A stretch of 43,425 nt of DNA from Gammaproteobacteria bacterium (GTDB lineage: Bacteria; Pseudomonadota; Gammaproteobacteria; Eutrophobiales; Eutrophobiaceae), in the NCBI GenBank assembly GCA_021773215.1, contig JAJFKM010000058.1:1-43425 (forward strand), given 5' to 3'. The notes beneath the pieces were generated by a model. The model worked only from the letters and a program-made list of their open reading frames with translations, did not search any database and was not told the DNA's origin. Below, piece after piece: positions 17,319-25,023 of this stretch. Position numbers and translations under genes: made by a program. The number at the start of each line of letters is the position of its first letter. Positions within the stretch are counted from its first letter, which is position 1.

Positions 17319-17900
17319 CTAGTAAATTACCAACTGTCTTACTACCTCTGTATGTGCCAATACCTCACTTATTTCAAGATTGATTGATGCCTTTGTTTTT
17401 TCATTTAAAGTGGGGTCATCACGAGTCAAGACGATAACGGTTGCTGGGTGCACGAATAAATCTTTTGTGTGGTAACACTCGCCGGCTGCTTTAGGGAGTG
17501 CCCCGTCATGGTGGTAGTCTTTTTCCAGGCTGGAATGAGAGATTTCCTGCAAGGTATCCTTTAGCGTTAATGTCTTGGCTAAATACTCATCGCATTGTGG
17601 TAAGCGGTATTGAGCACTATTTATCACATTTTCAGATAAATCCAATAACGCTTTTGCTTGGTTGCTGATATCTATAGCTTTAGTTGATTCATTATCCAGA
17701 TTCAAAATTAATTTTTTAGCTGCTATTTCGTAATCAGCTAACAAACCCGCCGTAATTGAGAGGCGTTGGCGTGCTTCCTCATCAGACACTTCTACACGAT
17801 CAACATCGTTAATCTCATCTTCATTCATTGTGCCACTGCTATAAGCTAATCCGCTCAATATAAAAAGGCAGATAAAAAGACTAGGTTTACTTAGATTCAT
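17319..17900 (-). CDS. Exported protein behind a predicted Fur box
   Basis: The 193-residue protein starts with a signal peptide (MNLSKPSLFICLFILSGLAYS). The mature part is helical with an acidic start. It has two cysteines: LPQCDEYLAK, and GECYHTKDLFVHPATVIVLT, which carries histidines and could bind metal or haem, though no standard motif is present. A strong Fur-type operator lies 33 bases before the start, so it is probably expressed under iron limitation. It is preceded (on its strand) by the EipA-like gene with a 113-base gap, and followed by the twelve-gene block after 189 bases. I do not recognise the family, but iron or haem acquisition or storage is a plausible guess from regulation alone. 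Confidence 0.72.
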   Translation of the reverse strand: MNLSKPSLFICLFILSGLAYSSGTMNEDEINDVDRVEVSDEEARQRLSITAGLLADYEIAAKKLILNLDNESTKAIDISNQAKALLDLSENVINSAQYRLPQCDEYLAKTLTLKDTLQEISHSSLEKDYHHDGALPKAAGECYHTKDLFVHPATVIVLTRDDPTLNEKTKASINLEISEVLAHTEVVRQLVIY

Positions 17901-17932
17901 TTGAATTCCGGGAATAGGTTTAATAATTAGTT

Positions 17933-17951
17933 AATGATAACCATTCTCATT
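17933..17951 (-). promoter_or_regulatory. Predicted Fur box
   Basis: AATGATAACCATTCTCATT matches 17 of 19 positions of the dyad AATGATAATCATTATCATT, the phased form of the Fur consensus. It is 33 bases upstream of the start codon at 17900, where a repressor would cover the promoter. Confidence 0.65.
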
Positions 17952-18013
17952 AAAAAACAAAAGGAATATTAAATTTACTCAGAGATCAGCTCTACTTGTG
18001 GATTACTGTGAAC

Positions 18014-18568
18014 TTAGAACGGGTTCCAGGTCTTTTTTCGGGTGTATTTCATATAACCCACATTGACACCGGCTCTCAGTCCAGCACCTAGCCTAAGTGG
18101 CGCGAGTATGATCTTGTCGGATTGGTGGTAATTGGCACTTATACCACCGATAAAATAAAGGCTGCCATCGATCGCAGGAAAACGTTGAAATAAGGCCGCT
18201 GTATTCGGGAGATGATAGACTAGTACATATACCTTGGAAGCATTTGCGCCGGCATCAAAGCCAATAGATGGTCCGGTCCAGTGAACGGTTGTTTTGCTAC
18301 TGTTTTTCATAGAGAGGACGCCACTACCATAACGTGCGCCGATTCCGATTGCTCCACTAGCCTCTTCACCTTTTATGATGGCATTGGGTCGACCATGCTC
18401 TTTGAAGATTTTTTCTATAACCTCCCCCAATCCTTCTGCGCCTTCGCCAAAGAATTCTGCCGCATCATCAATAACGGTATCTTTCTTGTAATTATTGTCT
18501 TCGGCAAAAAGTGGTGTAGATATAAAAACGATAAAAATGCTGGTTAGCAAGAGGGTGCGCTTGATCAT
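18014..18568 (-). CDS. EipA-like (DUF1134) envelope protein
   Basis: The 184-residue protein has a signal peptide (LLLTSIFIVFISTPLFA). The rest follows the DUF1134 pattern: FFGEGAEGLGEVIEKIFKEHG, then GEEASGAIGIGARYGSGVL, GPSIGFDAGANASKVYVLVY, and the close YFIGGISANYHQSDKIILAP with GAGLRAGVNVGYMKYTRKK. The glycine-rich beta strands form the small beta-barrel of EipA, a Brucella periplasmic protein needed for envelope integrity (family knowledge). Length is typical. It is followed by the Fur-linked gene after a 113-base gap, so the two may be separate units. Confidence in the family is high; the partner in this organism is unknown. Confidence 0.88.
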   Translation of the reverse strand: MIKRTLLLTSIFIVFISTPLFAEDNNYKKDTVIDDAAEFFGEGAEGLGEVIEKIFKEHGRPNAIIKGEEASGAIGIGARYGSGVLSMKNSSKTTVHWTGPSIGFDAGANASKVYVLVYHLPNTAALFQRFPAIDGSLYFIGGISANYHQSDKIILAPLRLGAGLRAGVNVGYMKYTRKKTWNPF

Positions 18569-18681
18569 GATATATCTCGTCAGCTAAGAATTTATTGTCA
18601 GATTGTAAGCTTAAATCAAATGTGGTTAAAATATTTATCCTTTGACTGTGATGTTCTTCACACGATAGATGTTTTATTTTT

Positions 18682-19020
18682 CTAACTTGATATTTTTTTG
18701 TGCAAATGTGGCATGGATGATTTATCACCGGCTTTCATATACCTCTTCTCGCCATCCGAAGCAGTTACATTTTCATAAACGCCGTTATCACGTTTTACTA
18801 ATTTGGTAAAACCATGTTCTTTGAGTTTTGAATTGCCGGTTGGGAAACCGATAGCAACAGGCCTGATGACCAATCTGACTGGTGCCGATACATCAGTGTC
18901 TCCAAGTGGAATTTGGGCAGTAAAACATATTTCTCCCCAGGTTTTTAACTTGTCATTGATGCCATGATAAACCTCTACAGTTTTACCATTTTCTTCACAA
19001 AAGTAGTCATAAGTAGGCAT
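18682..19020 (-). CDS. FmdB-type zinc-ribbon-like small protein
   Basis: The 112-residue protein begins MPTYDYFCEENGKTVEVYHG, matching the start of FmdB-family zinc-ribbon proteins (MPTYDYxC, then GxxxExxH). Of the four expected metal cysteines only two remain (C8 and one in GEICFTAQ), and the second of the first pair is replaced by asparagine (CEENG). This matches a divergent group of FmdB-like proteins with an ANG/ENG loop followed by a GDTxxxAPVRL segment. The C-terminus (AGDKSSMPHLHKKISS) carries histidines. Family members are small regulators or metal-linked proteins, and their function is poorly known. A perfect 22-bp palindrome lies 94 bases upstream. Confidence 0.75.
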   Translation of the reverse strand: MPTYDYFCEENGKTVEVYHGINDKLKTWGEICFTAQIPLGDTDVSAPVRLVIRPVAIGFPTGNSKLKEHGFTKLVKRDNGVYENVTASDGEKRYMKAGDKSSMPHLHKKISS

Positions 19021-19113
19021 AGCAGTATTCTTTAGTACATATTTGTAAATGATGTTTGATTATAGAACAGTTCTTTACTTGAGAACATGTCCCTTAACTT
19101 TCTCTGCAACTAC

Positions 19114-19135
19114 ATATCAGTAGATCTACTGATAT
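19114..19135. promoter_or_regulatory. Perfect 22-bp palindrome, probable operator
   Basis: ATATCAGTAGATCTACTGATAT is its own reverse complement over all 22 bases. It lies between the stop of the metallo-beta-lactamase gene and the start of the FmdB-like gene, both on the minus strand. It has no T-run after it, so it is more likely a protein-binding site for the FmdB-like promoter than a terminator. Confidence 0.5.
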
Positions 19136-19155
19136 AATTGCATTCTCAAGGCATT

Positions 19156-20085
19156 TCACTCCCATTCCAGTTCTGTAAAAGCCCTTGAAACATTTGTTGG
19201 GTGCTGAAAATCATGGAGCAACCAATTTGACAGGTTATCCTTATCAATTTGTTCAGCAGCTTCATTTACAAACTGACCCTCCTCTATAGCTTGGCGTGTT
19301 TCGTCCAGAAGCCGTTGTAAGTATTCACGTTGTTGTTTAATTGCTATAGACATAGATTCAGCAACATTACCATGACCTGGTATTACTAACTTAACCTCAA
19401 GGCGAGGTAAATCCTCCATTACTTTTACCCATCCGATCAGGCTACCCGTCAAAGATGGAATTCGTTCACGGAAGATCAAGTCGCCCGCCCAAAGTGTATC
19501 GGTTTTATTATCTATAATGATTAAATCACTATGGCTATGAGATACAGGAAATGGCATAAGGGTTAAAATACGGTCACCTAAATCCAATTGTCTGGATTTA
19601 TCGACTAATAAAGTTGGGGCTACTATAGAAGACGATACTGGGTTCGGGCCCAGATCATTTTTAAACTGTTCTAAAAAGAACTCCCTATTTCGTTCAACTT
19701 CTGCGGCGAGTTTTTGGTGACCAACAAACTCCGGATTCTCTATGGCAAATACTTTGTTTCCAAGCATATGATCAAAATGCACATGTGTATTGATTACATA
19801 GCATATGGGCTTATCTGATATTGATTTGATTTTCTTAAGTAATTTCGTCCCAATATCAATCGAACCACCGGTGTCAATTACAGCAATACACTTATCGCCG
19901 ACAATGAATCCTATATTGGCAATATCATCATGATGAATATCATCTAAGGAAACATGTATGCCCTTGTGTAGATAATTACCCTGAGCTACTTCTGTAATAT
20001 TAAAATCATCTTCTACACCGGAAGCGATAACAAGATGCGTTAAGCATAATAGTATAATTAAAATGAAATTTTTCATGATATACAT
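19156..20085 (-). CDS. Exported metallo-beta-lactamase-fold hydrolase, quinoprotein-relay/SoxH type
   Basis: The 309-residue precursor has a signal peptide (MKNFILIILLCLTHLVIASG) after MYI. The zinc motif HVHFDH near 102-107 is complete, followed by SHSHSD, GDLIF and IPGHG, which supply the remaining ligands of a two-metal site. The C-terminus NVSRAFTELEWE is typical of the quinoprotein-relay metallohydrolase/SoxH-like group, often found beside PQQ-dependent or sulfur-oxidation genes. The substrate in those proteins is not established. It is 7 bases after the TetR-type regulator gene on the same strand, so the regulator probably controls it. The exact N-terminus (ATG at 20085 or 20076) is unclear. 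Confidence 0.87.
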   Translation of the reverse strand: MYIMKNFILIILLCLTHLVIASGVEDDFNITEVAQGNYLHKGIHVSLDDIHHDDIANIGFIVGDKCIAVIDTGGSIDIGTKLLKKIKSISDKPICYVINTHVHFDHMLGNKVFAIENPEFVGHQKLAAEVERNREFFLEQFKNDLGPNPVSSSIVAPTLLVDKSRQLDLGDRILTLMPFPVSHSHSDLIIIDNKTDTLWAGDLIFRERIPSLTGSLIGWVKVMEDLPRLEVKLVIPGHGNVAESMSIAIKQQREYLQRLLDETRQAIEEGQFVNEAAEQIDKDNLSNWLLHDFQHPTNVSRAFTELEWE

Positions 20086-20092
20086 CTGTTGA

Positions 20093-20656
20093 TTAAGCCT
20101 GGATCAGTTTTATTATTTGTTTTAGTGATTTTGTTAAACGATTTTTATCTTCAAATGCCCTTGCTGAAAGCATGGCGCCTTCAAATGAAGCAAAAAGCGT
20201 TTTTGCACAATCACCTGGACTCATATCAAATTTTAACACTTCGTTTTCCAAGCCCTCTTTTAAAGTAGAGGCTAACCAGGTTTCGCTGTCTATATAAAAC
20301 CCCTGTACTTCAATTTTTATAGAGTCGGGTAAGGTAGAAATATCTGTAGTTAACATGCCGCATGGGCACATTCTATAATCTATACCCATGGTGCAACTGA
20401 AAAGATCTGCGAAGTCTTGAAGTTTTTTTAAAGGGGAATTTGATTCAGCATCAATTTTTTTTAAAGCTGCCTTATGCATCAGCCGGTATTTCTCCATGAC
20501 TGATTTTCCCAAGTCATATTTACTTGGATAGTGGTAATGGATGCTCGCAGTTTTAATGCCGATTAACTTTGAAATATCACTATAGCTAAAGGCATTAAAG
20601 CCATGCTTCTGAAGCAACACAGTTGCCGTATTCATGATTTGTTCTGATGTTGTCAT
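20093..20656 (-). CDS. TetR/AcrR-family transcriptional regulator
   Basis: The 187-residue protein has the TetR N-terminal DNA-binding domain: ATVLLQKHGFNAFSYSDISK, then LIGIKTASIHYHYPSKYDLG, with the helix-turn-helix in the first 50 residues. The C-terminal ligand domain contains a cysteine-rich strand (CTMGIDYRMCPCGMLTTDIS) that might sense metal, thiol or oxidation, and another cysteine in PGDCAKTL. The gene is first in a two-gene unit with the metallo-beta-lactamase gene. A TTCTA-N5-TAGAA inverted repeat starts 10 bases upstream of the ATG, suggesting autoregulation. The ligand is unknown; related TetR proteins with this motif sometimes control glyoxalase-like or metal-hydrolase genes. 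Confidence 0.9.
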   Translation of the reverse strand: MTTSEQIMNTATVLLQKHGFNAFSYSDISKLIGIKTASIHYHYPSKYDLGKSVMEKYRLMHKAALKKIDAESNSPLKKLQDFADLFSCTMGIDYRMCPCGMLTTDISTLPDSIKIEVQGFYIDSETWLASTLKEGLENEVLKFDMSPGDCAKTLFASFEGAMLSARAFEDKNRLTKSLKQIIKLIQA

Positions 20657-20665
20657 ATGCCTACC

Positions 20666-20680
20666 TTCTAATAGATAGAA
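20666..20680 (-). promoter_or_regulatory. Inverted repeat before the TetR gene, possible autoregulatory site
   Basis: TTCTAATAGATAGAA has 5-bp arms TTCTA/TAGAA. It sits 10 bases before the regulator start codon. The arms are short, so chance is possible. It shares only AGTA/TAGAT-like fragments with the 22-bp palindrome at 19114. Confidence 0.25.
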
Positions 20681-20819
20681 TAGAGGCTAAGTATCAGATG
20701 TCAAATTATTTTTGTTTGATGTGGCTAAATTACGTTTTTTAAATCTTTGAAAGTATTGTTGTTATTATTTTATTGTTGTCGAATTAAATAATATGAACTA
20801 GTGTTGTTAGTAGAGGAAT

Positions 20820-20912
20820 ATGAAAATTACTTCTAATATCTATCAATTCTATACTCGCTCTTTTACTGGATATCAGACAAAGAGTATCGCGTCAGTACGT
20901 CCACATCTATGA
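20820..20912 (+). CDS. Possible 30-residue leader ORF before the YdcH-like gene
   Basis: ATG at 20820 follows AGAGGA closely (spacing only two bases) and opens a 30-codon frame (MKITSNIYQFYTRSFTGYQT...), ending in TGA at 20912. The stop overlaps an ATG at 20909 that is in frame with the YdcH-like gene. This is the arrangement of a leader peptide, but the sequence is not distinctive and conservation cannot be judged here. Confidence 0.2.
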   Translation: MKITSNIYQFYTRSFTGYQTKSIASVRPHL

Positions 20913-20950
20913 GTACTTATTTTAACAACATCATTTATACAGGGGGTGTC

Positions 20951-21175
20951 ATGTTTGAACACGATCAGGAAATAGTAAATTCTTTGCTAAACGAAAATAA
21001 TGATTTCAAAAGGCTTTACGAAAAACACAATGTATTAAAAAATACTGTTAAAGATGCTAATGATAAGAATCTAAAAGTTGATCAACTTAGTCTGGAAGGG
21101 CTTAAAAAAGAAAAATTAATCTTGAAAGATCGCATGGCGACCATAATTGAAGATTACAAGCACGAACACGCGTAA
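20951..21175 (+). CDS. YdcH/DUF465-family small coiled-coil protein
   Basis: The ATG at 20951 is chosen because AGGGGGTG precedes it with good spacing; an in-frame ATG at 20909 has no such site. The 74-residue product MFEHDQEIVNSLLNENNDF is the YdcH/DUF465 pattern: FxHDxxLxxxL at the start, a KRLYEKHNVLKN helix, then LKKEKLILKDRMATIIEDYK. It forms a two-helix coiled coil in this family. It is probably a monocistronic cytoplasmic protein followed by its own terminator. The cellular role of DUF465 proteins is not well defined. Confidence 0.85.
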   Translation: MFEHDQEIVNSLLNENNDFKRLYEKHNVLKNTVKDANDKNLKVDQLSLEGLKKEKLILKDRMATIIEDYKHEHA

Positions 21176-21205
21176 TCATTTTCAAAAATAATTTCGTATT
21201 AAAAG

Positions 21206-21229
21206 CCCTGCTACATGCAGGGTTTTTTT
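21206..21229 (+). terminator. Rho-independent terminator of the YdcH-like gene
   Basis: A CCCTGC stem and GCAGGG arm enclose a TACAT loop and are followed by TTTTTTT. It lies 30 bases after the stop codon. Confidence 0.85.
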
Positions 21230-21239
21230 ATGTACAGGA

Positions 21240-21449
21240 TGTACTGTAAGCTGCGGGCGCATGGATGCGCAGGAGCAGCGTATCTCCATGGATGGAGTGT
21301 ATGCAGCGAGAGGACACGACTACATGGATGTAGGAGATAGAGTGAAGCAGGAAGCTAGAGCCGAGGAGTCCGAAGCAGCCAGTTAAAAGGGATGTAATGT
21401 ATGTTGCGGGCGCATGGACCTCGTGAGGGGTGTGTGCAGGAGTAGCGAT
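21240..21449. repeat. Hairpin-rich repeat element between convergent genes
   Basis: Three perfect 14-bp palindromes share the core CATGGATG: GCGCATGGATGCGC (21257-21270), CTCCATGGATGGAG (21284-21297) and CTACATGGATGTAG (21320-21333). A 26-base segment at 21240-21265 recurs at 21393-21418 with 23 identities, and GCAGGAGCAGCG (21268) recurs as GCAGGAGTAGCG (21436). The second copy carries CCTCGTGAGG (21419-21428) where the first has the first palindrome. The block is richer in G than its AT-rich surroundings. An open frame from 21261 to 21386 runs through all three palindromes (MDA, MDG, MDV at the palindrome positions), but no ribosome-binding site precedes it. This looks like a dispersed palindromic element rather than a gene. 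Confidence 0.6.
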
Positions 21450-22232
21450 TTAAAAGACTAGCCGAACACCGATAATCAAAAGCATGCCAGCAAGGATAGG
21501 CCGCATAAATTTATCAGGCAAGAATGTACCAAAATGACTGCCCAAATAAATTCCTGGTAAGGATCCAATAAGTAAACTCCCTAACAACGTATAATTAACA
21601 GTACCGATATGAGCATGACCTAGTCCTGCTATAGCCGTAATAGGTATCGCATGAGCAAGATCAGTAGCGACTATTTGAATTGCTTTAAATCGAGGATAAA
21701 GAAAAAATAAGAAAGCGGCTCCAATAACGCCTGCACCCACTGAAGATAATGTAACAAGAATTCCAATTAAAACACCGGCGAAGATTGTGACTGGTTTACG
21801 GTATTTTCGGTGAAGAAGCTTTAATGCTTCAAATTTTTCTTTTTGACTAAATTTGTGTAATTGATTGCGAGTTAATAAAAAAAGTGCTGTTAGTATCAAG
21901 GCGATACTCAGTGTAGACATGATCAAGTTGTCATAATTAATTCCTGATGCATCAAGATGCTTGATAACAAAAATTGAACAAATTGAAGCTGGCACACTAC
22001 CTATTGATAGTAAGACGACTATAGGCCATTGAATGTTGCCATGTTTATGGTGTACAAAAACACCTCCTGACTTGGTGATTGCTGCATAGAGTAAATCAGT
22101 CCCTACCGCTATAGCGGGCTGTATGCCAAAGCCAAGTACAAGGATTGGAGTCATTAGGGAGCCGCCGCCAACGCCAGTCATACCCACTATGAAACCGACT
22201 AAAAAGCCTATTATTGTAAATGAAAAATCCAT
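21450..22232 (-). CDS. TauE/SafE-family permease, probable sulfite or sulfur-anion exporter
   Basis: The 260-residue integral membrane protein has about eight membrane segments. It carries the family signature of a glycine-rich first turn, GFLVGFIVGMTGVGGGSLMT, repeated in the second half as GVLIGILVTLSSVGAGVIGA. Both halves have the pattern of the TauE/SafE (DUF81) family, which moves sulfite, taurine-derived or other sulfur-containing anions. The CysB-like regulator gene is divergent from it, with 132 bases between start codons, supporting a role in sulfur metabolism. Substrate specificity cannot be read from the sequence. Confidence 0.88.
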   Translation of the reverse strand: MDFSFTIIGFLVGFIVGMTGVGGGSLMTPILVLGFGIQPAIAVGTDLLYAAITKSGGVFVHHKHGNIQWPIVVLLSIGSVPASICSIFVIKHLDASGINYDNLIMSTLSIALILTALFLLTRNQLHKFSQKEKFEALKLLHRKYRKPVTIFAGVLIGILVTLSSVGAGVIGAAFLFFLYPRFKAIQIVATDLAHAIPITAIAGLGHAHIGTVNYTLLGSLLIGSLPGIYLGSHFGTFLPDKFMRPILAGMLLIIGVRLVF

Positions 22233-22321
22233 AAATCTTTGTTAGTTAAGGTTTTATCTGATCTCGATGGTTAAATGGTGATGTAATCTACAGTCTGATA
22301 ACTATTCTGAAAAGGAATTAT

Positions 22322-22356
22322 TATGTATATTTTTATAATTTAATCGTATATACATA
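22322..22356. promoter_or_regulatory. Inverted repeat upstream of the CysB-like gene
   Basis: TATGTATAT and ATATACATA form 9-bp arms around a 17-base spacer, ending 8 bases before the CysB-like ATG. It could be the autoregulatory site. The region is AT-rich and CysB sites are poorly conserved. Confidence 0.3.
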
Positions 22357-22361
22357 TTTGA

Positions 22362-23339
<978 letters not shown>

Positions 23340-23348
23340 GTTTATGAA

Positions 23349-23681
23349 TTAAATAAAATCCAGATCGTTGCTATCTAATATGTCTTTAGCTGCGTCTTCC
23401 TCATTTGTCTTTCCACTCAAGATCTCATTCACAAATTTAAAATAAACTGTAAATACCTGTGGTTCACCATCACCATCATCGACAATAAAAAATGGTGCGC
23501 GCTCTACTTCATACTGCGCTGCTAATTGCATGCCTTCGCTATTATTATCACGTTCATCTGCAATAACAGTGCGATCAATTTTATCGATGTGTCCGTCTTT
23601 CTCCAGACGTGATTGAACCTCCGCACACTTTCGACATGGGCTACCATCAACCTTAATTTTTTTTACAAATGTTATTTTCAT
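23349..23681 (-). CDS. Thioredoxin-like CxxC protein next to cysH
   Basis: The 110-residue protein has a thioredoxin-type start MKITFVKKIKVDGSPCRKCA with a CRKC redox motif (C16, C19). It continues with a strand-helix pattern (DRTVIADERDN, then YEVERAPFFIVDDGDGE, in which AP stands for the cis-proline). It lies 9 bases after cysH on the same strand, a tight two-gene unit. Because APS reductases need thioredoxin or glutaredoxin as electron donor, this protein is a good candidate for the dedicated donor. The C-terminal 25 residues are acidic. The usual thioredoxin motif WCGPC is absent, so its redox partner must be inferred from position. Confidence 0.8.
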   Translation of the reverse strand: MKITFVKKIKVDGSPCRKCAEVQSRLEKDGHIDKIDRTVIADERDNNSEGMQLAAQYEVERAPFFIVDDGDGEPQVFTVYFKFVNEILSGKTNEEDAAKDILDSNDLDFI

Positions 23682-23690
23682 AATGTTTTA

Positions 23691-24416
23691 TTATTTCTTA
23701 TCAGCAACATGTAATCCACATTCTTTCTGAGTTGATTCTTCCCACCACCAACGACCTTCACGCTCATGCTGATTTGGCAAAACTGGACGAGTACAAGGTT
23801 CGCAACCAATACTACTGAACCCTTGTTCGTGTAAAGCATTAAAAGGTACCTCATTACTTCTTATATATTCCCAAACTTGGGCCGATGTCCAGTTTGCGAG
23901 TGGATTAAATTTATAAAAATTCTTATCTGCGTTTGAAAAAGCAGCATCTCTCTCTACCACAGGGACCGCATTTCGAGTATCTGGGCTTTGATCTTTTCGT
24001 TGACCTGTAATCCAGGCATCCAAACCCGCTAAATGTCTTCGTAACGGAATAACTTTGCGGATACTACAGCATTCCTTATGGCCATCTTTGTAAAAACTAT
24101 AGAGGCCTTTTTTACGCACCAGTTCCTGAACTGTATCTGTGTCTGGAGAGAGGACGTCTATTTCTATACCGTAATGTTCACGAACTTGTTCGATGAAACG
24201 ATAAGTTTCGGCATGCAACCGGCCAGTATCCAATGAAAATACATTCACATCTGGATTGATTTTTGTCGCGATATCGACCAGTACTACGTCTTCAGCACCA
24301 CTGAAAGAAATAGCGATGTTATCGAAGTTCTCTACAGCTAATTTAATAATTGCCGCTGGTGATTGTGCGTCATATTCCTTTGCCAGTTGTTCTGGATTGA
24401 AATTTTCTGTGCTCAT
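23691..24416 (-). CDS. cysH: Adenylyl-sulfate (APS) reductase, thioredoxin-dependent
   Basis: The 241-residue protein is a CysH family member. The nucleotide loop SFSGAEDV is at 37-44. Two cysteine pairs, C116-C117 (KECCSIRK) and C205/C208 (GCEPCTRP), are the ligands of the [4Fe-4S] cluster found in APS reductases but absent from enterobacterial PAPS reductases. The catalytic cysteine is in KECGLH (C233). It converts adenylyl sulfate to sulfite and AMP in assimilation. It is the first gene of a pair with the thioredoxin-like protein and is divergent from the 119-residue protein gene. EC 1.8.4.10 is the likely activity. Confidence 0.95.
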   Translation of the reverse strand: MSTENFNPEQLAKEYDAQSPAAIIKLAVENFDNIAISFSGAEDVVLVDIATKINPDVNVFSLDTGRLHAETYRFIEQVREHYGIEIDVLSPDTDTVQELVRKKGLYSFYKDGHKECCSIRKVIPLRRHLAGLDAWITGQRKDQSPDTRNAVPVVERDAAFSNADKNFYKFNPLANWTSAQVWEYIRSNEVPFNALHEQGFSSIGCEPCTRPVLPNQHEREGRWWWEESTQKECGLHVADKK

Positions 24417-24497
24417 AGCTGATATTCTTAGGTAAGTTATTGATTTTATTTTAATAAGTGTTCGAGAGCGGTGATTTTATCAGAAAGAGTTATTTCC

Positions 24498-24510
24498 ACA
24501 TATAATATGT
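24498..24510. promoter_or_regulatory. Palindrome in the cysH promoter region
   Basis: ACATATAATATGT has perfect 6-bp arms with a 1-base centre, 82 bases upstream of cysH and 152 bases from the other gene. It may be a CysB-linked site, but the AT-rich setting makes it weak. Confidence 0.2.
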
Positions 24511-24661
24511 CCTTATATTTATAGTTCATTCTCATATATATTCTTTATTTACAAGAAAGTTGGCGCATACTATTTAATATGTAATTGAATTAAATATTAT
24601 TTAATCTTTTACGTCTGTTAAAATAAGTTGAGATTTAAATCTACCTGTGGAGTCAAGTTAA

Positions 24662-25021
24662 ATGAACGATAAAAAAGAAGTTCAAACGATGTGGTCGGAA
24701 AGTCTGCTTGAGCATCTTTACCTGGCACTAAAAAAAGATAAAGAAGACGCATTGATTCTAGAGCTTATTGAGGAACTAAGAGCAAAAGATTATGACGATG
24801 AATTTATTATTAAGAAGGTAACAATGAAAGTCGGAGCCCCGGGTGCGACTAGAGTGACGGCTTTATTATCCGGAAAAACAATCGGGGGAAGTAATGCTGT
24901 CAGCGGTGCCTCTGTAGAAAAGCCTTTAAGTCAGGCAGATCAGGCTAGAGCCAATGCAGCTAAAAAGAAAGCCAAAGAAGGTTTAGTCGGAAAGATAAAA
25001 GGGCTATTTGGCGGAAGTTAA
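24662..25021 (+). CDS. Small conserved-looking protein of unknown function
   Basis: The 119-residue protein has a clear GGAG ribosome-binding site before the ATG. The first half is a charged helical bundle (SESLLEHLYLALKKDKEDAL, then LIEELRAKDYDDEFIIKKV). The middle carries a Gly/Ser linker, and the C-terminus is Ala/Lys-rich with an amphipathic tip (GLVGKIKGLFGGS). There is no signal peptide or membrane helix, so it is cytoplasmic or peripheral. It is convergent with the FHA gene, only 2 bases between stops. I know no family for it. Confidence 0.65.
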   Translation: MNDKKEVQTMWSESLLEHLYLALKKDKEDALILELIEELRAKDYDDEFIIKKVTMKVGAPGATRVTALLSGKTIGGSNAVSGASVEKPLSQADQARANAAKKKAKEGLVGKIKGLFGGS

Positions 25022-25023
25022 AC

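Noticed and set aside
21240-21449. CRISPR array
   Set aside because: Repeats are not regular direct repeats separated by unique spacers; the units are palindromes with different arms, and no cas genes are present.
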